Assembly: GCA_900547465.1 (NCBI GenBank)
Contig: URHJ01000001.1
Span: 62,001 to 126,000 of the forward strand
Length of the DNA: 64,000 nucleotides
Source of the DNA: an uncultured Mycoplasmatota bacterium
GTDB lineage: Bacteria; Bacillota_I; Bacilli_A; RF39; UBA660
Direction: 5' to 3'
The notes under the pieces were generated by a model. It did no database searches. It was not told the origin of the DNA and saw only the letters and a program-made list of their open reading frames with translations. The translations under genes and the position numbers were made by a program. Shown here piece by piece: positions 9,615 to 20,476 of this stretch (position 1 is its first letter; each line of letters opens with the position of its first letter).

Positions 9615-9643
9615 ATTTTATTACATTTTTAATCATAATTCAA
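9615..9643 (-). promoter_or_regulatory. Promoter of the SRP RNA gene
   Basis: On the minus strand, TTGAAT (9643-9638), a 17-base spacer and TAAAAT (9620-9615). Transcription would begin about seven bases downstream, at the first base of the SRP RNA stem, which supports both calls. Confidence 0.7.
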
Positions 9644-9667
9644 TAAAAACATTCAAAACATTTTATA

Positions 9668-9683
9668 TGTTTCACGTGAAACA
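9668..9683. promoter_or_regulatory. parS site 1
   Basis: Perfect 16-base palindrome TGTTTCACGTGAAACA, identical to the B. subtilis parS consensus bound by ParB/Spo0J. Confidence 0.95.
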
Positions 9684-9753
9684 TCAAATATTATTAAATT
9701 TAATAAAAAAAAAGATTAATTTTAGTTAAAAAAAAGCAAATTCATTTTTATCT

Positions 9754-9783
9754 TGTGGAAAAAACAATGTTTCACGTGAAACA
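9754..9783. promoter_or_regulatory. parS site 2 with upstream DnaA-box-like TGTGGAAAA
   Basis: Perfect parS at 9768-9783. TGTGGAAAA (one mismatch from an inverted DnaA box) starts 14 bases before it. The same arrangement recurs at 10223 and 10498. Confidence 0.9.
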
Positions 9784-10143
9784 TTTAAATAATTTTTTAA
9801 ATCAATATCACTTTATAATCCGTAAAAATAACAAATAAATTAATAAATAATAACCAATCACTATAATTCAAGAAAATAAAGTGTTTATTTTATAATAAAT
9901 ACAAATAATAAAATAAATAGTTAAATCTCATAATATAAAACACATCAGATTGTTAATAAACAACTTCTGTTTATAAATTTAACAATTATTTTTCACATTT
10001 TAATGTAAAAATAGATAAATACAATTTAAAATATAAAATAAATGAACTACCATATTTTCAATTATTGCAAATAATAATAATTCAAAAAAAGTAGTAAATA
10101 AAGATTAAAAATTCTATAAAGGATTATTTTTACTCAACAAAAA

Positions 10144-10159
10144 AGTTTCACGTGAAACA
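10144..10159. promoter_or_regulatory. parS site 3
   Basis: AGTTTCACGTGAAACA, one outer-base mismatch from the 16-base consensus; the inner 14-base palindrome is perfect. Confidence 0.93.
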
Positions 10160-10222
10160 TAATACATTTATATTATATACTCACCATCATATCATAAATA
10201 AATACAATATATTTTTTAACCT

Positions 10223-10252
10223 TGTGGATATTTTAATGTTTCACGTGAAACA
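10223..10252. promoter_or_regulatory. parS site 4 with upstream DnaA-box-like TGTGGATAT
   Basis: Perfect parS at 10237-10252. TGTGGATAT starts 14 bases before it, the same distance as at site 2. Confidence 0.9.
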
Positions 10253-10441
10253 TTAAAACACCTATATTATAATCGTACTTCTTTTTCAATATAGTAAAAA
10301 CAAATAAATTTATTAACATTTTCTGTGTAAAATTCCATTACTTAAATAACTTCACTGTTACACTATTGTATATATCAATATAACAAGTGAATTATTTTTA
10401 TTTTAACAAAATTACTTAAAAATAATCATTGTTACAAATAA

Positions 10442-10457
10442 AGTTTCACGTGAAACA
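10442..10457. promoter_or_regulatory. parS site 5
   Basis: AGTTTCACGTGAAACA, with one outer-base mismatch, as at site 3. Confidence 0.93.
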
Positions 10458-10497
10458 TACAGGTAAAACTATTTTAATGATGTATATTTTTTTAGAT

Positions 10498-10525
10498 TGT
10501 GGAAAACAATGTTTCACGTGAAACA
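10498..10525. promoter_or_regulatory. parS site 6 with upstream DnaA-box-like TGTGGAAAA
   Basis: Perfect parS at 10510-10525. TGTGGAAAA starts 12 bases before it, two fewer than in the other two composites. Confidence 0.9.
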
Positions 10526-10611
10526 TAAAAACTTTATCTCAGATTATAACATAATACATTACTTAAGTTTTTCTATCCTTTTCTAAATTTTCTTACAAAA
10601 TAACTATAAAG

Positions 10612-10631
10612 ATTATTTCCCGGGAAATAAT
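10612..10631. promoter_or_regulatory. Noc-binding-site-like palindrome
   Basis: Perfect palindrome ATTATTTCCCGGGAAATAAT, extended by one further pair on each side. It is identical to the copy in dnaX at 7941-7960. It differs from parS in the central bases that separate Noc from ParB recognition. Confidence 0.85.
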
Positions 10632-10706
10632 CTGCCTATTTTTTTTATTTGTATAAATAAAATTTCCACAAGAAATATTTCCCAAACAATACTATATTTA
10701 CTCTTA

Positions 10707-10726
10707 ATTATTTCCCAGGAAATAAT
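10707..10726. promoter_or_regulatory. Noc-binding-site-like palindrome, one mismatch
   Basis: ATTATTTCCCAGGAAATAAT, one central base away from the perfect 20-base palindrome found 95 bases upstream. Confidence 0.7.
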
Positions 10727-10730
10727 TGCA

Positions 10731-10761
10731 AAAAAAAAGAAGCTTTTAATTACACTTCTTT
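10731..10761 (-). terminator. gyrA terminator
   Basis: On the minus strand AAAGAAG pairs with CTTCTTT around a 12-base loop, followed by a T run. The left arm overlaps the last gyrA codons. Confidence 0.7.
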
Positions 10762-13215
10762 TTCCACAATTTCAGATTCACTTTCATTATATTCTGTCAA
10801 ATTTTCTTTTTCCACAACTGCAACAGTAGATACTTTTTGATCATCTTTTAAATTAATTAATCTAACACCTTGAGTAGCACGTTTTAAAGTTGAAATTTGT
10901 TCCAAAGGCATTTTCATAATAATACCACTATTGGTAATAATCATAACATCATAATTATCTTCAACATCAATACATTTTAAAGCAACCATCATACCATTTT
11001 TATCAGTTACATTTAAAGCTTTGACACCCTTACTACCACGATGTGTTAATCTATATTCATCAATAAATGTTTGTTTACCATAACCATTTTCAGTAACAAT
11101 TAAAATCTTTTGACCAGGTTTAATAACCTCTGCACCAACAACATAACTATCACCTAAATCAATACCTTTTACACCAGATGCAGTTCTACCCATAGATCTA
11201 ATATCATTTTCATCAAATCTTACCATTCTACCATTAGAAGCACCTATAACAATTTCATCTTTTCCACAGGTTTTTCTAACACTAATTAATTCATCATTTT
11301 CCTTTAAACTTATAGCGATCTTTCCACTTTTTCTAATATTGTCAAATTCAGATAACTCAGTTCTCTTAACAACACCATTTTTAGTAGCAAACATTAAGTA
11401 TTTAGCTGTTTCTTCCTTAGAATCTAGACATATAATCGAACTAATGTTCTCATCTTTATCCAACTCTAATAAATTAATAATTGGTAATCCCTTAGATTGC
11501 CTACTAAATTCAGGTATTTCATAACCTTTTAATCTATATACCCTACCCTTATTAGAGAAGAATAATATATAATCATGTGTCTTCATAGGTATTAAATGTT
11601 CAACGAAATCTTCTTCATTTGTAGCCATACCTTTAACACCAACACCACCACGATTTTGAGTTCTATAAGTATCAGATTTCAATCTCTTAATATAACCCTT
11701 ATTTGTTAATGTAACAATAATATCTTCAACAGGTATCAAAGACTCATCTTCTATATACTCAATAGCAGTCATATCAATAGCAGTTCTACGTTCATCACCA
11801 TACTTATTTTTGATTTCTGTCATTTCATCCTTAATGATAGCTAAAACCTTCTCTTCACTAGCTAAAATTGCCTTTAACTCCTCTATTTCAGCCAATAAAT
11901 CCTTTAATTCATTTTCTATTTTATCTCTTTCCAAACCAGTCAATCTTCTAAGTTTCATTTCCAAAATTGCCTGAGATTGTTTTTCAGATAAATTATACTT
12001 ACTCATAAGGCCTTTCATAGCCTCTTCATCACTTTTTGATCCTCTAATCAATTGGATAATAGCATCAATATGATCTAAAGCTATCTTTAATCCCTCTAAA
12101 ATATGAGCTCTAGCCTCATCTTTATTTAAATCAAATCTAGTACGTCTTACAATTATTTCCTTTTGGTAATCAACATACTTAGAAATAATATCCTTTAAAC
12201 CTAAAGTTTTTGGAACTCCTTGATCAAGCATCAAGAAAATAATTCCATAATTAGTTTGAAAAGAAGTATGTTTATATAAATTATTCAACACTACTTGTGG
12301 ATTAGCATCCTTTTTTAAAGTAATAGTAATCTTAACACCATCTTTTAAATCAGTATGATAATCAGATATACCATCAATTACTTTATTATGAACCAATTCA
12401 GCAACCTTATTTTTCAAATCCAAAGTATTAACACCATAAGGAACCTCATCAATTATGATATAATGTTTACCCTTTTCTTCTTCTATTCGAGCCTTACTTC
12501 TAATAGTTATAGACCCACGACCAGTTTCATAAGCCTTCTTTATACCACTATTACCTAATATCGTTGCCCCTGTTGGAAAATCAGGTCCTTTAATATATTG
12601 CATTAAACCATCTACATCTATATCTGGGTTATCAATATAAGCAATACAACCGTCAATAACTTCACCCAAATTATGAGGAGGAATATTTGTAGCCATACCA
12701 ACTGCAATACCCATTGTACCATTTACCAAAATATTAGGAAATCTTGAAGGAAGTATAGTTGGTTCCTTCTCTGTTTCATCAAAGTTAGGTATAAAATCTA
12801 CAGTATCTTTATTAATATTTCTAAGTAATTCCAAAGCAATTTTTGATAAACGAGATTCAGTATAACGCATTGCTGCAGCACCATATCCCTCAATATTACC
12901 AAAATTACCATGTCCATCAACAAGCATATTTCTATAAGAAAAATCTTGGGCCATACGAACCATAGCCTCATAAATACTTGAATCACCATGAGGATGATAT
13001 TTACCCATAACATCTCCGACAATTCTTGCACTCTTTTTATGAGGTTTATCAGGAGTATAACCTGACTCATACATAGAATAAAGAATACGTCTATGAACCG
13101 GTTTTAAACCATCCCTAAGATCAGGTAATGCACGAGCAACTATAACACTCATAGAATACTCTAAAAAAGAATCTCTTACTTCATTTACAATATTATTTTT
13201 TTCTAATCTATCCAC
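10750..13215 (-). CDS. gyrA: DNA gyrase subunit A
   Basis: Breakage-reunion subunit of gyrase, 821 residues. The catalytic Tyr is in AAAMRYTES near residue 120. The quinolone-determining region reads [17 protein letters not shown], with Ser and Glu at the two positions usually mutated in resistance, so it looks wild type. The C-terminal half carries beta-pinwheel repeats including a GyrA-box-like QRGGKG variant ([11 protein letters not shown]). It starts 12 bases after gyrB, and a terminator follows. Confidence 0.98.
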   Translation of the reverse strand: MDRLEKNNIVNEVRDSFLEYSMSVIVARALPDLRDGLKPVHRRILYSMYESGYTPDKPHKKSARIVGDVMGKYHPHGDSSIYEAMVRMAQDFSYRNMLVDGHGNFGNIEGYGAAAMRYTESRLSKIALELLRNINKDTVDFIPNFDETEKEPTILPSRFPNILVNGTMGIAVGMATNIPPHNLGEVIDGCIAYIDNPDIDVDGLMQYIKGPDFPTGATILGNSGIKKAYETGRGSITIRSKARIEEEKGKHYIIIDEVPYGVNTLDLKNKVAELVHNKVIDGISDYHTDLKDGVKITITLKKDANPQVVLNNLYKHTSFQTNYGIIFLMLDQGVPKTLGLKDIISKYVDYQKEIIVRRTRFDLNKDEARAHILEGLKIALDHIDAIIQLIRGSKSDEEAMKGLMSKYNLSEKQSQAILEMKLRRLTGLERDKIENELKDLLAEIEELKAILASEEKVLAIIKDEMTEIKNKYGDERRTAIDMTAIEYIEDESLIPVEDIIVTLTNKGYIKRLKSDTYRTQNRGGVGVKGMATNEEDFVEHLIPMKTHDYILFFSNKGRVYRLKGYEIPEFSRQSKGLPIINLLELDKDENISSIICLDSKEETAKYLMFATKNGVVKRTELSEFDNIRKSGKIAISLKENDELISVRKTCGKDEIVIGASNGRMVRFDENDIRSMGRTASGVKGIDLGDSYVVGAEVIKPGQKILIVTENGYGKQTFIDEYRLTHRGSKGVKALNVTDKNGMMVALKCIDVEDNYDVMIITNSGIIMKMPLEQISTLKRATQGVRLINLKDDQKVSTVAVVEKENLTEYNESESEIVEKEV

Positions 13216-13227
13216 TTCAAAAACCTC

Positions 13228-16257
<3,030 letters not shown>

Positions 16258-16268
<11 letters not shown>

Positions 16269-16290
16269 TTTTACTCATAAAATGACCCAT
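16258..16290 (-). CDS. Ten-codon leader frame overlapping the recF start
   Basis: ATG at 16290 follows AGGTGAT at a good distance, whereas recF itself has none. The frame (MGHFMSKNDS) ends in TAA nine bases inside recF, in another reading frame. Such an overlap would let ribosomes that finish here restart on recF. Translation is inferred only from the ribosome site and overlap; no similarity is expected or claimed. Confidence 0.35.
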
Positions 16291-16335
16291 ACAATCACCT
16301 ATCCCCTATTTTGGTATTCCTATACATACATCTAT

Positions 16336-16344
16336 ATTATAGCA
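16336..16344 (-). promoter_or_regulatory. Extended -10 promoter of recF-gyrB-gyrA
   Basis: Minus-strand TGCTATAAT. No clear -35 element stands at the right distance, which an extended -10 tolerates. The resulting leader is about 60 bases and includes the ten-codon frame. Confidence 0.6.
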
Positions 16345-16365
16345 TAATTGAGCTTATTTTGCACT

Positions 16366-16395
16366 AAAAAAAGACTTCTTAATAGCCTTTTTTTC
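16366..16395 (-). terminator. comK terminator
   Basis: Minus-strand hairpin pairing AAAAAGGCT with AGTCTTTTT (one G-T pair) followed by T residues, placed between comK and the recF promoter. Confidence 0.7.
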
Positions 16396-16402
16396 ATTAT
16401 TT

Positions 16403-16843
16403 TTATGCATTTCTATTTCTCATTATTAAATCTAATCTAGAAGCTCTTAAAATTTGATTATCCATAGTTCTTTTAGAAACAGGAATATTAATAGAAACAC
16501 CATTATTAAATATAACATCAGTTGTATTAAAATCCCCTTCTTTAATACTCTTTATTGATTTTAAAGAAAGCCATGAACAATCATCAGATATTGGTGAATT
16601 TGTTGGAAAAAATATCAAATTTCTACTATTATCCACAATAATTGGAACTTTATAATTAATATGTAATATCTCTTTAGTTCCTTCCTTTCTTCCTTCATAA
16701 GAAGATCCAAAATACCTACAACTATGATCCACTACATCAAATGGTAAAGAATCAACAACATATTTTTTGTCATCTTCTAGTATTAAAGATTTCTTATTTT
16801 TGGCTAAAATAGCTAATGTCCCCTCATTAATTTCATAATTCAT
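16403..16843 (-). CDS. comK: ComK-family competence transcription factor
   Basis: 146 residues with the ComK signature VDHSCRYFGSSYEGRKEGT at 38-56, then PIIVDNSRNLIFFPT and a tryptophan-containing CSWLSL segment, aligning throughout to B. subtilis ComK, the master activator of DNA-uptake genes. The protein stops about 45 residues before the end of the Bacillus protein, so it lacks the C-terminal tail involved there in ClpC/MecA-driven degradation. It has its own promoter and terminator, although it sits where yaaA is found in Bacillus. Strong family call; a role in competence is inferred. Confidence 0.88.
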   Translation of the reverse strand: MNYEINEGTLAILAKNKKSLILEDDKKYVVDSLPFDVVDHSCRYFGSSYEGRKEGTKEILHINYKVPIIVDNSRNLIFFPTNSPISDDCSWLSLKSIKSIKEGDFNTTDVIFNNGVSINIPVSKRTMDNQILRASRLDLIMRNRNA

Positions 16844-16890
16844 ATATATTATCCCCCTCTGAAAACTTTCGCGTTTTCACTCACAAAAAT

Positions 16891-16919
16891 ATCATATTTA
16901 TTTGTCGGAATATGTTGAA
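16891..16919 (-). promoter_or_regulatory. comK promoter
   Basis: Minus strand: TTCAAC (16919-16914), a 17-base spacer and TATGAT (16896-16891). A GAAAAC...GTTTTC inverted repeat (16861-16878) lies in the leader just before the GAGGGGG ribosome site. Confidence 0.6.
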
Positions 16920-16944
16920 ATTTGTAGAAATGAGTAAAAAAATG

Positions 16945-16969
16945 CAAAAAAAAACAGATAAACTGTTTT
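16945..16969 (-). terminator. dnaN terminator
   Basis: Minus-strand hairpin AAAACAG/CTGTTTT with a five-base loop and a long T run. It starts at the dnaN stop codon and separates dnaN from comK. Confidence 0.8.
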
Positions 16970-18098
16970 AATATGTACGAATTGGTAAGACTAATTGTGT
17001 TAAAGTTTCATCTTCACTAGATTTTACTAATATTGGTTTAATCTCTCCAACAAAGTGAATTTCCACAGTTTCTGTTGAAAAAGATTTTAACGCCTCCATC
17101 ATATACTTTGCAGAGAATGAAATTCTAATTTCTTCTTCATTATTTTTTGTAATATTCATTTTTTCCTCTACTCTACCAATTTCTTGTGATGAAGATTTTA
17201 AAGTAAGTACATTACCATTAGTTTCCAAAGTAACTATATTTTTATCTTTATCACTAGTCAAAATACTAGCTCTATCTATAACATTATATAAATCATTTAA
17301 TTTAGTATAAACAATTAAGAAATCCTCTTTAGGCATTAAATTTGATGTATTAGGATATGTACCATTTATTAATCTTGATTGAAACTTCAAATTCTTATAA
17401 ATAAATAGAACTTTGTTATTAGAAATATGCATTTCAACATTACCCTCTTCATCATCATCTAGTATTCTCGTAAATTCTAAAATATTATGACTAGGTATTA
17501 CAATATTAAAGTTTTCTTCACTAGATTTTTCTAACTTAACAACTTTATTTGCTAAACGATAAGAATCTGTTGAATTACATTCTAGAACATCTCCCACTAT
17601 ATTAAAGTTAATTCCAGTTAATACAGGCTTAGTTTCTTCATTAGATGATGCAAAAGCAGTTTGATTGACAATATTTTTAAATACTTTATTATTAATAGTT
17701 ACTTTTTTCTTACTTTCATCTAAATTAATATTAGGATATTCATCTTCACTAATACCATTTAAACTAAATTCACTATTTTCAGTATATATTAGTATTTTTA
17801 ATTCATCAAATACTTCTATATTAATATATTTATCTGGTAATTTTCTGACAATATCTAACATATACTTTCCAGAAACAATAATACTACCTTCTTTTTCAAC
17901 TCTAAAATCATCTTCATTAGTTGAAGTAACAACAGTTTGAATCGTAATATCATTATCACTTGCTGTTAAAGTTAATTTCTTCTTTTTTAAATCAAATTTT
18001 ATTCCAGCTAAAACGGGGATTAAGTTTTTTGTAGAAATAGCTTTTGATACTTTATTTAAACCATCTAATAATAAATCTTTTTTTATAGTTAATTTCAT
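16968..18098 (-). CDS. dnaN: DNA polymerase III beta sliding clamp
   Basis: Ring clamp of the replicase, 376 residues, with three repeated clamp domains. The N-terminus MKLTIKKDLLLDGLNKVSKAI and the C-terminal ILVKSSEDETLTQLVLPIRTY (hydrophobic peptide-binding groove and terminal R-T/Y) are typical. It lies 131 bases after dnaA and ends in its own terminator, so expression is largely dnaA-dnaN. Confidence 0.98.
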   Translation of the reverse strand: MKLTIKKDLLLDGLNKVSKAISTKNLIPVLAGIKFDLKKKKLTLTASDNDITIQTVVTSTNEDDFRVEKEGSIIVSGKYMLDIVRKLPDKYINIEVFDELKILIYTENSEFSLNGISEDEYPNINLDESKKKVTINNKVFKNIVNQTAFASSNEETKPVLTGINFNIVGDVLECNSTDSYRLANKVVKLEKSSEENFNIVIPSHNILEFTRILDDDEEGNVEMHISNNKVLFIYKNLKFQSRLINGTYPNTSNLMPKEDFLIVYTKLNDLYNVIDRASILTSDKDKNIVTLETNGNVLTLKSSSQEIGRVEEKMNITKNNEEEIRISFSAKYMMEALKSFSTETVEIHFVGEIKPILVKSSEDETLTQLVLPIRTY

Positions 18099-18147
18099 TT
18101 TTAATTCCTTCTTTCTTTTTATTAATTATGGATATTTATATTATTAC

Positions 18148-18218
18148 TGTGGAAAAAGTGTATAACTCAATTTTCTCCTATAAAATAAGTAATTTCTTTA
18201 ATTTTGTCCTGTGGATTA
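18148..18218. promoter_or_regulatory. DnaA-box-like pair between dnaA and dnaN
   Basis: TGTGGAAAA at 18148-18156 and TGTGGATTA at 18210-18218 are each one mismatch from the inverted DnaA box TGTGGATAA. In B. subtilis the origin is bipartite with box clusters on both sides of dnaA, so this may be the second part. Confidence 0.55.
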
Positions 18219-18229
18219 ATTGTTAATTA

Positions 18230-19633
18230 TTACATTTTATTAACAACTCCTGTTCCTATATCATTTTTGAGCTTTTCAATAATTTTTGCCAAATCAGGAT
18301 TAACTTTTATTTCCTGTTCTATTTTTTCAACTGAATGCATTACCGTAGAATGGTCTTTTCCACCAAATTCTGTTCCTATCTTGGGAAATGACTCATTTGT
18401 CATTAATCTACATAAATACATTGCAATTTGCCTAGGAAATGATATATTAGAACTTCTCTTTTTACTTCTAATATCTTCAACAGTAATCTGAAAATACTCT
18501 GAAACTATCTTTTGTATTCTATGAACATCGTTTTTTTCAGAAATTCCTTTACTGATAAAGTCTTTCAAGGCCTCTATTGCTAAATCAAGTGTGATATCTG
18601 CCCCACCCATTATAGTTGAATAAGCAATTAATCTTGTAATAGACCCCTCTAATTGTCTCACATCTGTACCAATATTGGAAGCAATATATTCAATGACATC
18701 TTCAGGAATTTCCTTTTCAAAGTTACCAGCAATAATTTTTCTTCTAATAATTTGTGTTCTAAGATTAAAATCAGGAGGAAAAATATTAACCGTTAATCCC
18801 CAACAAAACCTTGTTCTTAAACGATCTTCTAACAATTTTAAATCATCAGGTGACCTATCAGAAGATATAATAATTTGTTTACTATCATTATATAAAGTAT
18901 TGAAAGTATGGAAAAATTCTTGTTGTGTTTGAGTAGCTCCACCAAGAAATTGAATATCATCAATAATCAAAACATCAACGTTACGATACTTATTTTTAAA
19001 GAAGTCAACATAATTAAAGTTAACACCCTTCTCATCTCTCTTATTTATACCAACAAAATCTTGAATAAATTGATCACTCGTAACATATAAAACTTTTTGA
19101 GTACTATTATGTGTAATATAATTCCCAATCGCATGCATTAAGTGAGTTTTACCTAACCCACTATTACCATATATAAATAAAGGATTATACATATTACCAG
19201 GATTTTCCGCAACAGATAAAGCTGCAGCATGAGCAAATTTATTACTATTTCCAACAATAAAGTTCTCAAACGTATATTTACTTTTTAAATTAGATTTGAA
19301 ATTATTAGGGGGAACCCCTTTATTTTCAACCATTTCATTACCTGGTACATGGATTTTCTTATCATCAGCATCTTCATATTTAGATATTTCATCACTTAGT
19401 ACAAATTCTAAATCAAAGTTGGTACCAGTAATACTATTCATTTTTTCCTTTATTAATAAGGAATATTTCTCAGCAAGGTGTTTCTTATGAATAGGCATAG
19501 GAACAATAATTATAGCCTTTCCATCATTTAACTTAAATAGTTTAGTATCACTAAACCAAGTATCATAGGCAAGACTGGAAAGTTCATCTTTTATTTGTGC
19601 TAAAAAATTGGACCATAAAACATCCACATTCAT
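18230..19633 (-). CDS. dnaA: Chromosomal replication initiator protein DnaA
   Basis: AAA+ initiator that binds DnaA boxes and melts oriC. The 467 residues contain N-terminal domain I, a linker, Walker A GNSGLGKTHLMHAIG near residue 155, Walker B VLIIDDIQFL, and the C-terminal DNA-binding signature FGGKDHSTVMHSVEKIE. It is transcribed away from oriC. An upstream cluster of DnaA-box-like sequences suggests self-regulation. Confidence 0.98.
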   Translation of the reverse strand: MNVDVLWSNFLAQIKDELSSLAYDTWFSDTKLFKLNDGKAIIIVPMPIHKKHLAEKYSLLIKEKMNSITGTNFDLEFVLSDEISKYEDADDKKIHVPGNEMVENKGVPPNNFKSNLKSKYTFENFIVGNSNKFAHAAALSVAENPGNMYNPLFIYGNSGLGKTHLMHAIGNYITHNSTQKVLYVTSDQFIQDFVGINKRDEKGVNFNYVDFFKNKYRNVDVLIIDDIQFLGGATQTQQEFFHTFNTLYNDSKQIIISSDRSPDDLKLLEDRLRTRFCWGLTVNIFPPDFNLRTQIIRRKIIAGNFEKEIPEDVIEYIASNIGTDVRQLEGSITRLIAYSTIMGGADITLDLAIEALKDFISKGISEKNDVHRIQKIVSEYFQITVEDIRSKKRSSNISFPRQIAMYLCRLMTNESFPKIGTEFGGKDHSTVMHSVEKIEQEIKVNPDLAKIIEKLKNDIGTGVVNKM

Positions 19634-19951
19634 ACAACCATCTCCCCATCAAGATAAATAAATCACAACTAGTGTAACCCAATTTGTTGAAAAAATAAAT
19701 AGTAAAAATTGTTTTTTTATTTTCAACAGGCTTTCCACAAAGTTATCAACAAATAAATGTGAATAAAATAAAGGTATTTTTATATTTTCCACATTTTCCA
19801 CAAATTTTATTAAACATGTGTCTAATTTGTTTTCAACAAACCTGTTAAAAGTGTGAAAAAAAGAAAAACAGGACAAATTGTCCATATTTAATTGACAAAA
19901 ATAGGTATTTATTATTATAATAATGTAGATTTATGTCTGGAGGTGGAATAG
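19634..19951. other. Origin of replication (oriC)
   Basis: A 318-base noncoding stretch between the divergent dnaA and rpmH. DnaA-box-like sequences: TTATCAACA 19743-19751 (one mismatch), TTTTCCACA 19785-19793 and 19794-19802 (one mismatch each, directly abutting), CTTTCCACA 19731-19739, TTTTCAACA 19720-19728 and 19830-19838 (two mismatches), plus an inverted TGTTGAAAA 19685-19693. Flanking AT-rich runs could serve for unwinding. Gene direction switches here on both sides, as expected for the origin. Confidence 0.88.
19892..19921 (+). promoter_or_regulatory. rpmH promoter
   Basis: TTGACA (19892-19897), an 18-base spacer and TATAAT (19916-19921); the best consensus match seen in the window. 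GGAGGTG precedes the rpmH start. Confidence 0.85.
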
Positions 19952-20074
19952 ATGAAAAGAACATATCAACCAAATAATCGTAAAAAAGCAAAAAAACACG
20001 GATTTTTTGCACGTAAATTTTCAAAAATCTTAAATAGTCGTCGTCGTAAAGGACGTAAAAGTCTTTGTAAATAA
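19952..20074 (+). CDS. rpmH: 50S ribosomal protein L34
   Basis: 40 residues starting [18 protein letters not shown] and ending in [11 protein letters not shown], the L34 pattern. It is four residues shorter than the usual 44; the gap falls where other L34 proteins carry STKNGR. GGAGGTG precedes the ATG. First gene of the right arm, before rnpA as in nearly all bacteria. Confidence 0.96.
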   Translation: MKRTYQPNNRKKAKKHGFFARKFSKILNSRRRKGRKSLCK

Positions 20075-20075
20075 T

Positions 20076-20102
20076 CCACCGTTTTTAAAACAGTGGTTTT
20101 TT
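20076..20102 (+). terminator. Hairpin between rpmH and rnpA
   Basis: CCACCGTTT and AAACAGTGG pair with one mismatch, followed by seven T. Because rnpA continues just downstream without a clear promoter, this is likely a partial terminator that lowers rnpA expression relative to L34. Confidence 0.65.
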
Positions 20103-20125
20103 ACATTATGGATAGGGGTTTTAAG

Positions 20126-20476
20126 ATGAAAAAAAAAGACATTGTAAAATCGCATCAAGATTTTAATAAAATAATCAAAAAAGGTTCAAAAATAGCTAAT
20201 TCAGCATTTGCTATATATTATAAGGATAATAATATAGGATATAGTCGTTATGGAATTTCAGTTGGAACAAAACTTGGAAATGCAGTATTTAGAAATAGAT
20301 ATAAAAGAAAAATAAGAATGATTGTTACTACTAATATGGATATCTTAAAAGAAACAAATACTGATTATGTAATTATTCTAAGAAAAAGTGGGGTAGATAT
20401 ATCCCATGAACAATTAGAAACTAAATTTGTTGAATTAGCAAAAAAAATAAGGAGCAAAAATGAAAAAAACAAATAA
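20126..20476 (+). CDS. rnpA: Ribonuclease P protein component
   Basis: Protein cofactor of RNase P for 5' maturation of tRNA, 116 residues. The RNR signature is GNAVFRNRYKRKIR near residue 55. I start at ATG 20126 because AGGGG lies seven bases before it; the in-frame ATG at 20108 has no site. The 3' end overlaps yidC by 17 bases. Confidence 0.95.
   Translation: MKKKDIVKSHQDFNKIIKKGSKIANSAFAIYYKDNNIGYSRYGISVGTKLGNAVFRNRYKRKIRMIVTTNMDILKETNTDYVIILRKSGVDISHEQLETKFVELAKKIRSKNEKNK

Larger units (their letters stand above)
9611..10730. other. Noncoding AT-rich parS / Noc-site block between gyrA and the SRP RNA gene
   Basis: About 1.1 kb without a credible gene on either strand. It contains six parS palindromes (9668-10525), two Noc-type palindromes (10612-10631, 10707-10726), and four DnaA-box-like sequences (9754-9762, 10223-10231, 10498-10506, 10662-10670). 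The remaining sequence is almost pure A and T. The block lies about 9-10 kb left of oriC, while parA and parB are about 9 kb to the right of it. It looks like a loading centre for the partition complex. Confidence 0.85.

Noticed and set aside
9611..10730. CRISPR array or phage repeats in the AT-rich block
   Set aside because: The repeats are short palindromes matching parS and Noc sites with irregular spacing, not repeat-spacer units.
16861..16878. ComK box (autoregulation) in the comK leader
   Set aside because: GAAAAC...GTTTTC has an eight-base gap between AAAA and TTTT instead of five, and a second box is not seen at the needed spacing.
19649..19885. 78-codon minus-strand frame across oriC
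   Set aside because: It covers the DnaA-box cluster, has no family features, and its amino-acid content reflects AT-rich repeats.
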